From Arthrobacter sp. SLBN-100 (GTDB lineage: Bacteria > Actinomycetota > Actinomycetes > Actinomycetales > Micrococcaceae), in the NCBI RefSeq assembly GCF_006715305.1, contig NZ_VFMY01000001.1, positions 3,596,001-3,660,000 of the forward strand: a DNA stretch of 64,000 nt, read 5' to 3'. The notes under the pieces were generated by a model. That model had not been told where the DNA came from. It saw only the letters and a program-made list of their open reading frames with translations, and made no database searches. A program made the translations under genes and the position numbers. Below, in pieces: positions 35,279-43,422 of this stretch. Position 1 is the first letter of the stretch. Each line of letters opens with the position of its first letter.

Positions 35279-35764
35279 GTGACACCCTTGTATCCGATCC
35301 CCCTGACCCTGAACGACGGAACCAAGACTGATTTCGGCAGGTTCAAGGGGGAGGTGGTGATGGTGGTCAACGTCGCCTCCAACTGCGGCCTGACACCCCA
35401 GTACGCCGGACTGGAGGCGCTGTACGAAAAGTTCCGCGACCGCGGATTCAACATCCTGGGGGTCCCGTGCAACCAGTTCGCAGGCCAGGAGCCTGGCAGT
35501 GACAGCGAAATCGCGGAGTTCTGCGAGCGGAATTACGGTGTGACCTTCCCTCTGACGGTCAAGGCCGACGTCCGCGGCAAGGACCAGCACCCGCTCTACA
35601 CTGAGCTGACCAGATTCAAGACGGGGCTGCTGCCGGGACTGGTGAAATGGAACTTCGAGAAGTTCCTGGTTAACCGGGACGGCGAAGTGGTGGCCCGCTT
35701 CGCGCCGACTGTGGAGCCCGACTCTGCGGAAATCATCGATGCCATCGACAACGCCCTGGGCTGA
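35279..35764 (+). CDS. Glutathione peroxidase-family thiol peroxidase
   Basis: GTG at 35279 with GAGGA eight bases upstream gives 161 residues. The peroxidatic Cys36 (ASNCGLTPQY) replaces selenocysteine, and the Gln (NQFAGQEPG) and Trp (KWNFEKFL) of the catalytic tetrad are present. Actinobacterial members reduce peroxides, usually with thioredoxin or mycothiol rather than glutathione. The interval 35066-35278 shows nothing else. Confidence 0.93.
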   Translation: MTPLYPIPLTLNDGTKTDFGRFKGEVVMVVNVASNCGLTPQYAGLEALYEKFRDRGFNILGVPCNQFAGQEPGSDSEIAEFCERNYGVTFPLTVKADVRGKDQHPLYTELTRFKTGLLPGLVKWNFEKFLVNRDGEVVARFAPTVEPDSAEIIDAIDNALG

Positions 35765-35804
35765 AACTGCGCGTTCCCGAATTAATTCAAGGAATGCGCA
35801 GTTC
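35765..35804 (+). terminator. Terminator after the glutathione peroxidase gene
   Basis: Arms AACTGCGC-G-TTCC and GGAA-T-GCGCAGTT (one mismatch or G-U) enclose an AT-rich loop; CTTTTAGCTTTTT follows. Confidence 0.8.
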
Positions 35805-35924
35805 TTTTAGCTTTTTCCACACCGGCTTCGGCGATTCACCCCAAGTTTGCCAAATGTCTGATTGGATAAAGATTACTGAAGGGTACAAGGGAAGAGCGGC
35901 TTCCCACCGACCACAGAGGCAGCA

Positions 35925-36854
35925 ATGGAGCACATCGAGGCCGAACATCCCCGGCCACGCCACTTCCTACTCCACCTGAGCGATCCCCACTTGTTGGGAG
36001 GTCCGGATCCCCTCTACGGCGTCGTAGACAGCGAAGAGCGGCTCATCCAGCTCTTCGAAGAGGTCAAAGCATCCGGGGCGAGGCCCGAAGCGGTCATCTT
36101 CACCGGAGACCTTGCAGACAAGGGCGATCCGGAAGCCTATGTGAAGCTCCGGGCCATCGTTGAGCCTGCCTGCCGGGAACTGGGGGCAGAAGTTATCTGG
36201 GCCATGGGAAACCATGACAACCGGGCGAACTTCCGGAAGGGCCTGCTGGACCAGCCCGGCAACGACGACCCCCTGGACCACAGCTACTTCATTAACGGCC
36301 TGCGCGTCATCACCCTGGACACGTCAGTCCCGGGCTTCCACCATGGCGAACTTGATGACTCCCAGCTCGACTGGCTGGCGCGGGAACTGGACACCCCGGC
36401 CCCTGACGGCACCATTCTGGCGCTCCACCACCCGCCTGTTCCCTCCGTCCTGGACCTTTCGGTCCTGGTGGAGCTCAGGGACCAGGCATCCCTGGCAGCG
36501 GTAGTCCGGGACTCGGATGTCCGGACCATCCTGGCCGGCCACCTGCACTACTCCACCACAGCGAACTTTGCCGGCGTCCCCGTCTCTGTCGCCTCCGCCA
36601 GTTGCTACACCCAGGACCTGAACGTTCCCGTGGGGGGTACCCGGGGGCAGGACGGCGGGCAGTCGTTCAACCTGGTGCATGTTTACGAGCACACCATCGT
36701 GCACTCGGTGGTCCCGCTGGGAAGTTCAACGACGGTAGGCGAGTATGTGCCGCCGGAAGAGACAGAGCGCCGGCTGGCAGCGGCAGGAATCCGGATCCCG
36801 GAAACCGCAAAGCAGCGGAACAGCGTGAAGCACGGCCTGCCCACAAGCCGCTAG
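35925..36854 (+). CDS. Metallophosphoesterase, CpdA-like cyclic nucleotide phosphodiesterase
   Basis: This 309-residue calcineurin-like enzyme has the metal-binding series [36 protein letters not shown] and AGHLHYSTT, in the arrangement of class III cAMP phosphodiesterases (CpdA, Rv0805). Cleavage of 3',5'-cAMP is the likely role, but other phosphodiesters are possible. The start ATGGAGCAC at 35925 lies six bases after GAGGCAG. Confidence 0.88.
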   Translation: MEHIEAEHPRPRHFLLHLSDPHLLGGPDPLYGVVDSEERLIQLFEEVKASGARPEAVIFTGDLADKGDPEAYVKLRAIVEPACRELGAEVIWAMGNHDNRANFRKGLLDQPGNDDPLDHSYFINGLRVITLDTSVPGFHHGELDDSQLDWLARELDTPAPDGTILALHHPPVPSVLDLSVLVELRDQASLAAVVRDSDVRTILAGHLHYSTTANFAGVPVSVASASCYTQDLNVPVGGTRGQDGGQSFNLVHVYEHTIVHSVVPLGSSTTVGEYVPPEETERRLAAAGIRIPETAKQRNSVKHGLPTSR

Positions 36855-36877
36855 AAAGGTGCGGCCAGGAAGGCATT

Positions 36878-36923
36878 GGGAGGCAAGGTCCGCGCCGCCG
36901 GGGCGGCGCGGACCTTGCCTCCC
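36878..36923. terminator. Long bidirectional hairpin between convergent genes
   Basis: A perfect 22-bp stem (starting GGGAGGCAAGGTCCGCG) closes on a two-base GG centre. It separates the phosphoesterase and Stealth genes. No clear T-tract follows on either side. Confidence 0.75.
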
Positions 36924-36926
36924 GTC

Positions 36927-38543
36927 CTATTTCTCCCAGGGTGCCTTGATCGGGAAGTACTTTTCCAGGAAGTCCGTCACCAGCTCCGCCCGCTCGTCCG
37001 CTCCGACTTCCGGGAAGCTGCCATCGTTCAGGCAGAAGAAGTCCGCGTTCCGCTTGGACCGCAGTTTGGGCAGGTAGTTCAGCCCGGCACGCATGGTGGT
37101 GTCTATGTAGCGGACCTTGGCGGCCGTCTGGGTGACCGCGCGGCCCGTGAGCAGTGCGTAGTAGTGGTAGAAGGAGTTGGTGACGGAGATGTTGTCCGCC
37201 GCACGGAACCGGCTGGCGGCCGTCTTCCGGAACTCTTCGGGGAACTCCTGCTCCATCTGCGCCACCAGGCTGCGCCGCAGCGGTGCCGCCGTGTGTTCCA
37301 GGTGGCGGGTGGTGATCCGGCCGAACCGGTTCCACAGCAGTTTCCGGTTGACGCGGGCCGCGTTTTCAAAGCCGCTGCGCTCGGCTGCGTTCTCGCCCAG
37401 CCCAATCCGGGTTTCCGCCTCGATGAACTTTGTGATGCCGCCCGGGGTGAAGAACATGTCCGGGCCCACAGGGCGGCCAAAGAACATGTCATCGTTTGAA
37501 TACAGGAAGTGCTCCGAGAGCCCTTCGATGTGGTGCAGTTGGCACTCCACCGCCTGCGAGTTGTGGGTGGGCAGCACGGAAGGATCCGAGAAGAACTCTT
37601 CGCTGCGGACAATGGTGACTGCCGGGTGGTCCGCCAGCCAGGCAGGTGCGGGGGAGTCCGTGGCGATGAAGATGCGGCGGATCCACGGCGCGAACATGTA
37701 GACGGACCGGAGCGCATACTTGAGTTCATTGATCTGGCGGAACCGGGCTTCGTGGTCGTCGCCTTCACCCAGGACCACGCCCTGCTGCTGGGAGCGCCGG
37801 GCTGCGATGTACTCGGGGGAGCTGCCGTCGACCCAGGAGAACACCAGGTCGATGTCGAAGCTGATGTCGCTGGCATGGTCGGCGAACATGTTCTCGATCG
37901 TGGGCCAGGTGTGGCCGTAGCGTTCCACGGTGCCGCGGACGGCGTCCTGCCGCAGCAGCGTGCGGCGTGTCAGTGAGTTCTCGATAGGCAGGATCAGCTG
38001 CTCGCCTTCGAAGGCCCACAGCTCGATCTGCACCCCGGCTGAGGCGCCGAACTCGAAGCCTCCCACGGGTTCAACCCGGGGGCGGTACAGGCGGAAGATG
38101 CGGGCCTGCCGGTTGGAGGAGAGATCTCCGTCGGCCACCAGCACGGAGGTCTTCTTCTTCGCATCCACGGACATGGAGTAGAACGGCTCATCCCGGCAAG
38201 CCGCCACCAGGGCGGCCCGGAGCTTCTTCCGGTCCTTCCAGTCCAGGGCGATGACGGGCCGGTCATTGTTGCCGCGGACCAGGAGGTAGGCAATGCCGGC
38301 ATTGACCAGGACATTGCGCAGGAACAGCAGGTCCTCGACCATCGCCTGGTAAGGCGTCCTGTTGTAGTTGATCAGGGCATAGCGGCCTTTGTGCCTGATC
38401 ACGTCGGCGCGGTGCCGGAGCCGCTGTTCCGCCGCCGCAGACGTGACCTCTGCATGAAATTGTTCTTCCACGGACGCTTGGGTGCCGTAGTAGACCTCGT
38501 CCTGTACCGGTGCTTCTGTAATGGTGTTCTCCGTGCTGGTCAA
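36927..38543 (-). CDS. Stealth-family glycan phosphotransferase
   Basis: This 538-residue protein has the four Stealth conserved regions: CR1 DIDLVFSWVDGSSPEY, CR2 FRQINELKYALRSVYMFAPWIRRIFIATD, with the catalytic-type HFLYSNDDMFFGRPV, CR3 near the KLLWNRFGRITTRHLEHTAAPLRRS segment and CR4 near the C-terminus. Members transfer a hexose-1-phosphate to a growing polysaccharide and include GlcNAc-1-phosphotransferase. The N-terminal 200 residues are a variable domain. No capsule genes are adjacent, so the acceptor is unknown. Confidence 0.92.
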   Translation of the reverse strand: MTSTENTITEAPVQDEVYYGTQASVEEQFHAEVTSAAAEQRLRHRADVIRHKGRYALINYNRTPYQAMVEDLLFLRNVLVNAGIAYLLVRGNNDRPVIALDWKDRKKLRAALVAACRDEPFYSMSVDAKKKTSVLVADGDLSSNRQARIFRLYRPRVEPVGGFEFGASAGVQIELWAFEGEQLILPIENSLTRRTLLRQDAVRGTVERYGHTWPTIENMFADHASDISFDIDLVFSWVDGSSPEYIAARRSQQQGVVLGEGDDHEARFRQINELKYALRSVYMFAPWIRRIFIATDSPAPAWLADHPAVTIVRSEEFFSDPSVLPTHNSQAVECQLHHIEGLSEHFLYSNDDMFFGRPVGPDMFFTPGGITKFIEAETRIGLGENAAERSGFENAARVNRKLLWNRFGRITTRHLEHTAAPLRRSLVAQMEQEFPEEFRKTAASRFRAADNISVTNSFYHYYALLTGRAVTQTAAKVRYIDTTMRAGLNYLPKLRSKRNADFFCLNDGSFPEVGADERAELVTDFLEKYFPIKAPWEK

Positions 38544-38628
38544 AGTAAGTAAGCCTTTCTACCTGCATGATAGCCGCGGGGTGGAAACGGCAGGTTTCCG
38601 GCCGGGGCCAGGCGGCCTCGGAAGGGGC

Positions 38629-39558
38629 TTAGGCCCGCAGCGCCTCAAGCCAGCTGCGCAGGAAAGCGCCGCCGGCGTCGTCGTGGATCACTGTGGCATC
38701 CAGTCCCAGGTCTACGGCGGTCAGGACGTCGTAGGGCTTCTCCGGAACACCGTCTGCCGGGCGCACGTCCACATGCTTGACCTCGTGGTCGTTGTGGTGC
38801 AGCCAGTCGGCCATGGCGTAGTCCGTGCGGGAGTCCCCCACCGTCCGCCAGGCCTGCGGCGTGATGCCTTGGGCGGCCAGCAGTTCCACGGCGCGGCTGG
38901 CGCCCAGGTCCTTGCCGAGCCGCACGGATTCAATGTCTGTGGAGATGATGGTGGGGTCCACGCGGTAGTCCACATCGTCGTCGGAATTGGGGGCATGGTG
39001 GTCCAGCCGGACCACCCCCAGCCCGTGCCGGGCCATCAGGTCCATGGCGTCGGCGTCGAAGAGTTTCTGCTCGGCAAGGTATTCGGCGGTGGGCACCTCG
39101 ATGTGCTGCTCCACGGACACCATGGCCCGCTTCGTTTCGTCAAAGAACATATGCGCCGAGTAGTCCTCGGCCACCATCCTCCGGACGTCGTCGCCATAGG
39201 CTGCAGGAACGGCAAGTTCGTGGTCCACGTGGATGGGACCCGGGCCGGTGGCGGTGTAGCTGAACCAGACGGCGCCCTTTTCGCAGATGGCGTGGATGAT
39301 GGTGCCCGCCGGAATCCCTGCCGCGATCATCGGTTCCATGACCTGCTCCCGGATGAAGGCATCCGACCGGCCGGTGTTGAAGATGACTGGAATGCCCGCG
39401 GCGGCCAGGGCTACAAGATCATTGATGATTTCGGCCTTGACATCGCGCGTCACGGGGCTTGCCACCGGCCCGTCCACGTCGAGCAGGAGCGCGAGGGGCG
39501 GCGTGGCCGGCAGGTGCACGCCGGGTGTGGTGGCGGCTGGAAACGTGGAGGCAGTCAT
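38629..39558 (-). CDS. HAD-superfamily sugar-phosphatase-like hydrolase
   Basis: The ATG at 39558 gives 309 residues. Motif I is ALLLDVDGPVA (nucleophile Asp), the next conserved Thr is in IFNTGRSD, and motif IV is TVGDSRTDYAMADWL. A Cof-type cap lies between. It probably dephosphorylates a sugar or nucleotide phosphate. It is separate from the Stealth gene by 85 nt and on the same strand, so co-transcription is possible. Confidence 0.85.
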   Translation of the reverse strand: MTASTFPAATTPGVHLPATPPLALLLDVDGPVASPVTRDVKAEIINDLVALAAAGIPVIFNTGRSDAFIREQVMEPMIAAGIPAGTIIHAICEKGAVWFSYTATGPGPIHVDHELAVPAAYGDDVRRMVAEDYSAHMFFDETKRAMVSVEQHIEVPTAEYLAEQKLFDADAMDLMARHGLGVVRLDHHAPNSDDDVDYRVDPTIISTDIESVRLGKDLGASRAVELLAAQGITPQAWRTVGDSRTDYAMADWLHHNDHEVKHVDVRPADGVPEKPYDVLTAVDLGLDATVIHDDAGGAFLRSWLEALRA

Positions 39559-39702
39559 GCCTCCATTCTGACAGCAGCACCCTGAACTCCCGTTGCCGGC
39601 CGTCCAGGCTCCCCTCGTGTGACACTTGGTCACTGTTTGGCTACAACCTGACCCGGGGCGGTCCCGGCACTTTCGCTGGGACCATTGGATGCCTAGGGTG
39701 GC

Positions 39703-40005
39703 ATGGTGATATTCAAAGCTGTGGGCGAGGGCCGCCCTTACCCTGACCATGGTTACAACACTCCCAAGGAGTGGGCTGCGCTGCCGCCGCGTCCGGTCAG
39801 GCTGGACGAGCTGGTGACCACCAAGCGCACGCTGGACCTGGAGGCGCTCCTCGCCGAGGATTCCACCTTCTTCGGTGACCTTTTTCCGCACGTGGTGCAG
39901 TACCGGGGAACCCTCTATCTTGAGGATGGCCTGCACCGCGCCGTCCGCACCGCCCTGCACCAGCGCACGGCGATCCACGCTCGTGTGCTGGTCATAGATG
40001 GCTAG
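39703..40005 (+). CDS. Small conserved protein with ParB/sulfiredoxin-like core
   Basis: This 100-residue protein ends in VVQYRGTLYLEDGLHRAVRTALHQRTAIHARVLVID, a segment that resembles the DG-x-HR-x-A motif of ParB/sulfiredoxin-fold proteins. It overlaps the LytR_C gene by 8 nt. The assignment is by motif shape only; no function is known. Confidence 0.65.
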   Translation: MVIFKAVGEGRPYPDHGYNTPKEWAALPPRPVRLDELVTTKRTLDLEALLAEDSTFFGDLFPHVVQYRGTLYLEDGLHRAVRTALHQRTAIHARVLVIDG

Positions 40006-40672
40006 GAAGAAGCAGCAGGACGCGAGCGTCCTCCACGGCCACCACGTCGTCACCGGCCCTGAGCTGAGGGCCACCTTCGAAGCAGGCCGCGACGCCGACG
40101 ACACTGCTCAGGTGCGCCGCCGCGTGCTTCACGGCGTGGTGCTTGTGCTCCTCATCGGACTGATCATCGCAGCCATCATCACCGCGCTGGCCATCATCAA
40201 CGGGCGCCTGAAGATCCCCACCGCGGAGCGGGCAGACGAAACGGTGTCCTCCTGCCCGGCCGGCACCTTTGACTACATGCCGAACGACAAGGTCAACCTC
40301 AACGTGTACAACTCCACCAGCAGGCCCGGGTTGGCACGGTCAGTGGCGGACGAGTTCCTGGCCCGGAAGTTCGTGGTGGGTGCGGTCGCCAATATCGAGG
40401 CCGGCTACCGCGGTATCGCCGCGGTGGTTTCCGGCCCGGCCGGCCAGTCCGCGGCGTTCAGCGTCCAGCGCAACCTGCCGGGCTCGGACTACTTCCAGGA
40501 CGGCAGGACGGACGGCAGCGTGGACGTGGTCCTGGCCCAGGACTACAAGGCGCTGGCTCCGCCGGAGCTCATTGACCAGACGCCGGGCAAGCTGGGCTGC
40601 CCCCGCGAAAGCCGCCGCGTCGCGGACGACGACAAGTGGCCCGTCATGCCGTCGGCGGCGCCCACCCGCTGA
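39998..40672 (+). CDS. LytR C-terminal domain membrane protein
   Basis: This 224-residue protein has a cytoplasmic N-terminus, one membrane segment (about 43-67) and an external LytR_C domain (VNLNVYNSTSRPGLARSVADEFLARKFVVGAVANIEAGYRGIAAVVSGPAGQSAAF). It lacks the LCP phosphotransferase core, so it may bind wall polymers or LCP proteins. The start overlaps the preceding gene, with which it is probably translated. Confidence 0.85.
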   Translation: MARKKQQDASVLHGHHVVTGPELRATFEAGRDADDTAQVRRRVLHGVVLVLLIGLIIAAIITALAIINGRLKIPTAERADETVSSCPAGTFDYMPNDKVNLNVYNSTSRPGLARSVADEFLARKFVVGAVANIEAGYRGIAAVVSGPAGQSAAFSVQRNLPGSDYFQDGRTDGSVDVVLAQDYKALAPPELIDQTPGKLGCPRESRRVADDDKWPVMPSAAPTR

Positions 40673-40679
40673 AGAATCC

Positions 40680-41330
40680 TCAGCGGGCCACAGCGGGAAG
40701 CGGGGCCAGGCGGACGGGGCAGCCGGCGCCGTCGAACCTTGCGCCGGCACCCAGCTGGATGAAGCGGACGGTCCTGGCAACACGCGCTTCCAGTTCCGCC
40801 GGCTCGTCGCTGCCGCGGGCCGCGCTGGACGAGAGAGTGCCGAGGATCAGCTGTGCCTGCTGGCCCACGTCGGCCACGGGAAGGTAACCCTGCTCCATCC
40901 CGTCGCGCAGGATGCCCTGCAGCAGGACGCTCAGCTCGCCCACGTGGTCGGCGAGTTTGGCAAAGGACGACGGCGACAGCACGGCCCCCATGGCAGGTCC
41001 CGGCGGGAGGTGGCGGCGGCTGAGGTCCACCACCTGGGCGCGGACGTACAGTGCCAGCCGCTCCACCGGGTTATCGAGGCGGCCCAAAGCCTCGCGCAGC
41101 TCGGACAGGAACTTTTCGGTCTCATCCAGCGCGTAGGAGATGAGCAGCTCTTCGATGTCCGCGTAGTAGTTGTAGACCGCGGTGCGGCCTACACCCGCGT
41201 GCCGGGCCACATCGGTCATGGTCAGCCCGGGCAGGCCGTGGGAAAAGAGGAGCTCGCCGAAGGCGGTGAGGATGCGGCGCTGCGTCTCCGCGCGTTGCTC
41301 GGCGTTGGTGGCCGCTGAAATCCTGGGCAT
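40680..41330 (-). CDS. TetR-family transcriptional regulator
   Basis: This 216-residue repressor has the TetR DNA-binding domain at about 10-60 (GELLFSHGLPGLTMTDVARHAGVGRTAVYNYYADIEELL). The C-terminal ligand domain is not matched to a known effector. It stands alone, 7 nt from the convergent LytR_C gene. Its target may be itself or the FrnE-like gene on the same strand. Confidence 0.9.
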   Translation of the reverse strand: MPRISAATNAEQRAETQRRILTAFGELLFSHGLPGLTMTDVARHAGVGRTAVYNYYADIEELLISYALDETEKFLSELREALGRLDNPVERLALYVRAQVVDLSRRHLPPGPAMGAVLSPSSFAKLADHVGELSVLLQGILRDGMEQGYLPVADVGQQAQLILGTLSSSAARGSDEPAELEARVARTVRFIQLGAGARFDGAGCPVRLAPLPAVAR

Positions 41331-41386
41331 ATAGACACTTTACAGCGATGTGTCAGTAAACGGCGCTGACTGTTGGAACGTGGAGA

Positions 41387-42085
41387 CTAGATCTGGCAAC
41401 CGTCCGGGCCGCAGGCGTCGCCGTCGGTGGAGTTGACCAGCACCAGGGGATTTGCGGCCTGCCACGCCTGGTTGAGTGCGGCCGTGAACGTCTCGGCCGG
41501 CTGGGCGCCGGAAAGGCCGAACTTGCGGTCGATGACGAAGAACGGCACCCCGCTGATGCCCAGCGCCCGGCCTTCCTCGAAGTCGAAGCGGACGTCGTCG
41601 GCGTACTTGTCCGTGGTGAACAGTTCTTCCGCCTCGTCCTTGTTGATGCCCAGGTCCAAGGCGAGGGACGCCAGGTATTCGAGGCTGCCGATGTCCTTGC
41701 CGTGCTCGAAGTGGTCGCTGAGCAGGCGTTCCTTGGCTTCATCCTGCTTGCCGTGAACGGCGGCGAGATGGATCAGGCGGTGGGCGGTGAAGCTGTTCGC
41801 CACCACTACTGCCTCGAACCGGTACTCCAGTCCCTCACCGTTGGCCTGCTCGGTGACGTGCTGGAACATCTGTGAGACCTGGTGCGCCGGGATGCCCTTG
41901 CGGGTGCTGAGGTACTCCAGCTCCGTCCCGTCATAGTGCTCGGGCAGGGTGGGGTCCAGCTGGTAGCTGCGCCATTTCACTTCCACTGAATCGCGGTGCT
42001 CGAAGCTGGCAAGGGCAGTCTCAAAGCGGCGCTTGCCGATGTAGCACCACGGGCACGCGACGTCGGACCAGATCTCAATCTTCAT
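41387..42085 (-). CDS. DsbA-family oxidoreductase (FrnE-like)
   Basis: This 232-residue protein starts with MKIEIWSDVACPWCYIGKRRF, so the CPWC redox pair is at the N-terminal strand without any signal peptide. FrnE-like DsbA relatives act as cytoplasmic disulfide isomerases, often under oxidative stress. The C-terminal CGPDGCQI adds another cysteine pair. An ATG three codons upstream (42094) is an alternative. Confidence 0.88.
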   Translation of the reverse strand: MKIEIWSDVACPWCYIGKRRFETALASFEHRDSVEVKWRSYQLDPTLPEHYDGTELEYLSTRKGIPAHQVSQMFQHVTEQANGEGLEYRFEAVVVANSFTAHRLIHLAAVHGKQDEAKERLLSDHFEHGKDIGSLEYLASLALDLGINKDEAEELFTTDKYADDVRFDFEEGRALGISGVPFFVIDRKFGLSGAQPAETFTAALNQAWQAANPLVLVNSTDGDACGPDGCQI

Positions 42086-42303
42086 GCTGGGCATAACTGC
42101 ACTCTTCACACAGCCATTCCGCGGCGGCATGTTATTTGCGCCACAGGAGGTCTTGCGGTGGGGTGCAACGTAGGCAATAGTCGGAGCTAGGTGAAACAGA
42201 CGCCATAGGAAAACTGACTGCGCCGCGGGCCGGAGCCGGCAGGGCGGTCGGAAGTGCCCGGTCAACTGGGGAGCCCGGCCTGTATTCTTCGCGAGGTTAA
42301 AGA

Positions 42304-43365
42304 ATGCGGATAGGACTTATTGCAGGACCCTGGATTACTATTCCACCGGTGACTTACGGCGGCATCGAACGAGTCGTGGATACTTTGGCGCGCGGTTTCG
42401 CCGCCGCCGGACACGAAGTGCTGCTGGCCGCGCCTTCGGAGAGTACCTGCCCCGTTCCGCTGGTACCGGGCATGCGGCCGTCGGCCCGCGATGAACTCGG
42501 GTCCGCCATCTCCGAACTCAGCCATGTCATCAGGGCTTATGAGGGATTGCAGGACGTCGATGTCATTCACGACCACACCCTGGCAGGCCCGCTCTACGCC
42601 TACCGGCCCGCCAAGGTTCCGGTAGTTACCACCATCCACGGCCCGCTCAACAGCGAGGCCGAGGACATCTACCGTGCTATGGCACGCGATGTTGCGGTCG
42701 TGGCCATATCCCGGGACCAGGCTTCGCATGCGCCGGACGTTCCCGTCACCCAGGTGATCCACCACGGTATGGATGTTTCCGCGGTCCCGGTGGGAAGCGG
42801 AAGAGGCGGATACCTGTGTTTCGTGGGCCGGGCATGCCAGGACAAGGGGCTGTTGGAAGCCATTATGGTTGCCAGGCAGGTGCAGGTGCCCCTGCGTATT
42901 GCGGTGAAGATGCGCGAACCGGATGAGATCCGCTACTTCCGGGAGGTCATTGAGCCGATGCTGGGACCGAACGAGGATTTCGTCGGGGAAGTGGATGACG
43001 CGACCAAGTACCGGCTGATGGGCGAGGCCCTGGCTTTCCTGAACCCGATCCAATGGTCCGAGCCGTTCGGCCTGGTGATGATCGAGGCCCTGGCCACCGG
43101 TACTCCCGTCGTCGGGACGCGAATAGGATCAGCATCGGAGATCGTGGAGCACGGGCGGACCGGTTACTTAGGAGAAACCGAACAGTTGGCTGGCTTTGTG
43201 GAGGCGGCCGCCGGGCTGAGCAGGGCACGTTGCCGGACATCAGCGGAAGAGCGGTTCAGCGCCGGAAGGATGGTGGCCCAGCACTTGAGGCTGTTCGAAG
43301 AACTGCTAGGGGGTAAATCGCCGGGAGGGGTTCCCGATGCTGCCTCTGTGCACCAAAATCGTTAA
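42304..43365 (+). CDS. Glycosyltransferase family 4
   Basis: This 353-residue GT-B enzyme has the donor-binding half GYLCFVGRACQDKGLLEAI, followed by the EPFGLVMIEALATGTPVVGTRIGSASEI motif with the catalytic Glu. The N-terminal PPVTYGGIERVVDTLARGF is also typical. It lies 57 nt before the debranching-like gene and is probably in one operon with it. Sugar and acceptor are unknown; a role in a small glycan or compatible solute is inferred only. Confidence 0.9.
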   Translation: MRIGLIAGPWITIPPVTYGGIERVVDTLARGFAAAGHEVLLAAPSESTCPVPLVPGMRPSARDELGSAISELSHVIRAYEGLQDVDVIHDHTLAGPLYAYRPAKVPVVTTIHGPLNSEAEDIYRAMARDVAVVAISRDQASHAPDVPVTQVIHHGMDVSAVPVGSGRGGYLCFVGRACQDKGLLEAIMVARQVQVPLRIAVKMREPDEIRYFREVIEPMLGPNEDFVGEVDDATKYRLMGEALAFLNPIQWSEPFGLVMIEALATGTPVVGTRIGSASEIVEHGRTGYLGETEQLAGFVEAAAGLSRARCRTSAEERFSAGRMVAQHLRLFEELLGGKSPGGVPDAASVHQNR

Positions 43366-43422
43366 GGGGGCGGGCGGGCTTCCGGCTCCCCTGCAGCATC
43401 CCGTTGAGAAGGGAGTCCTTCC

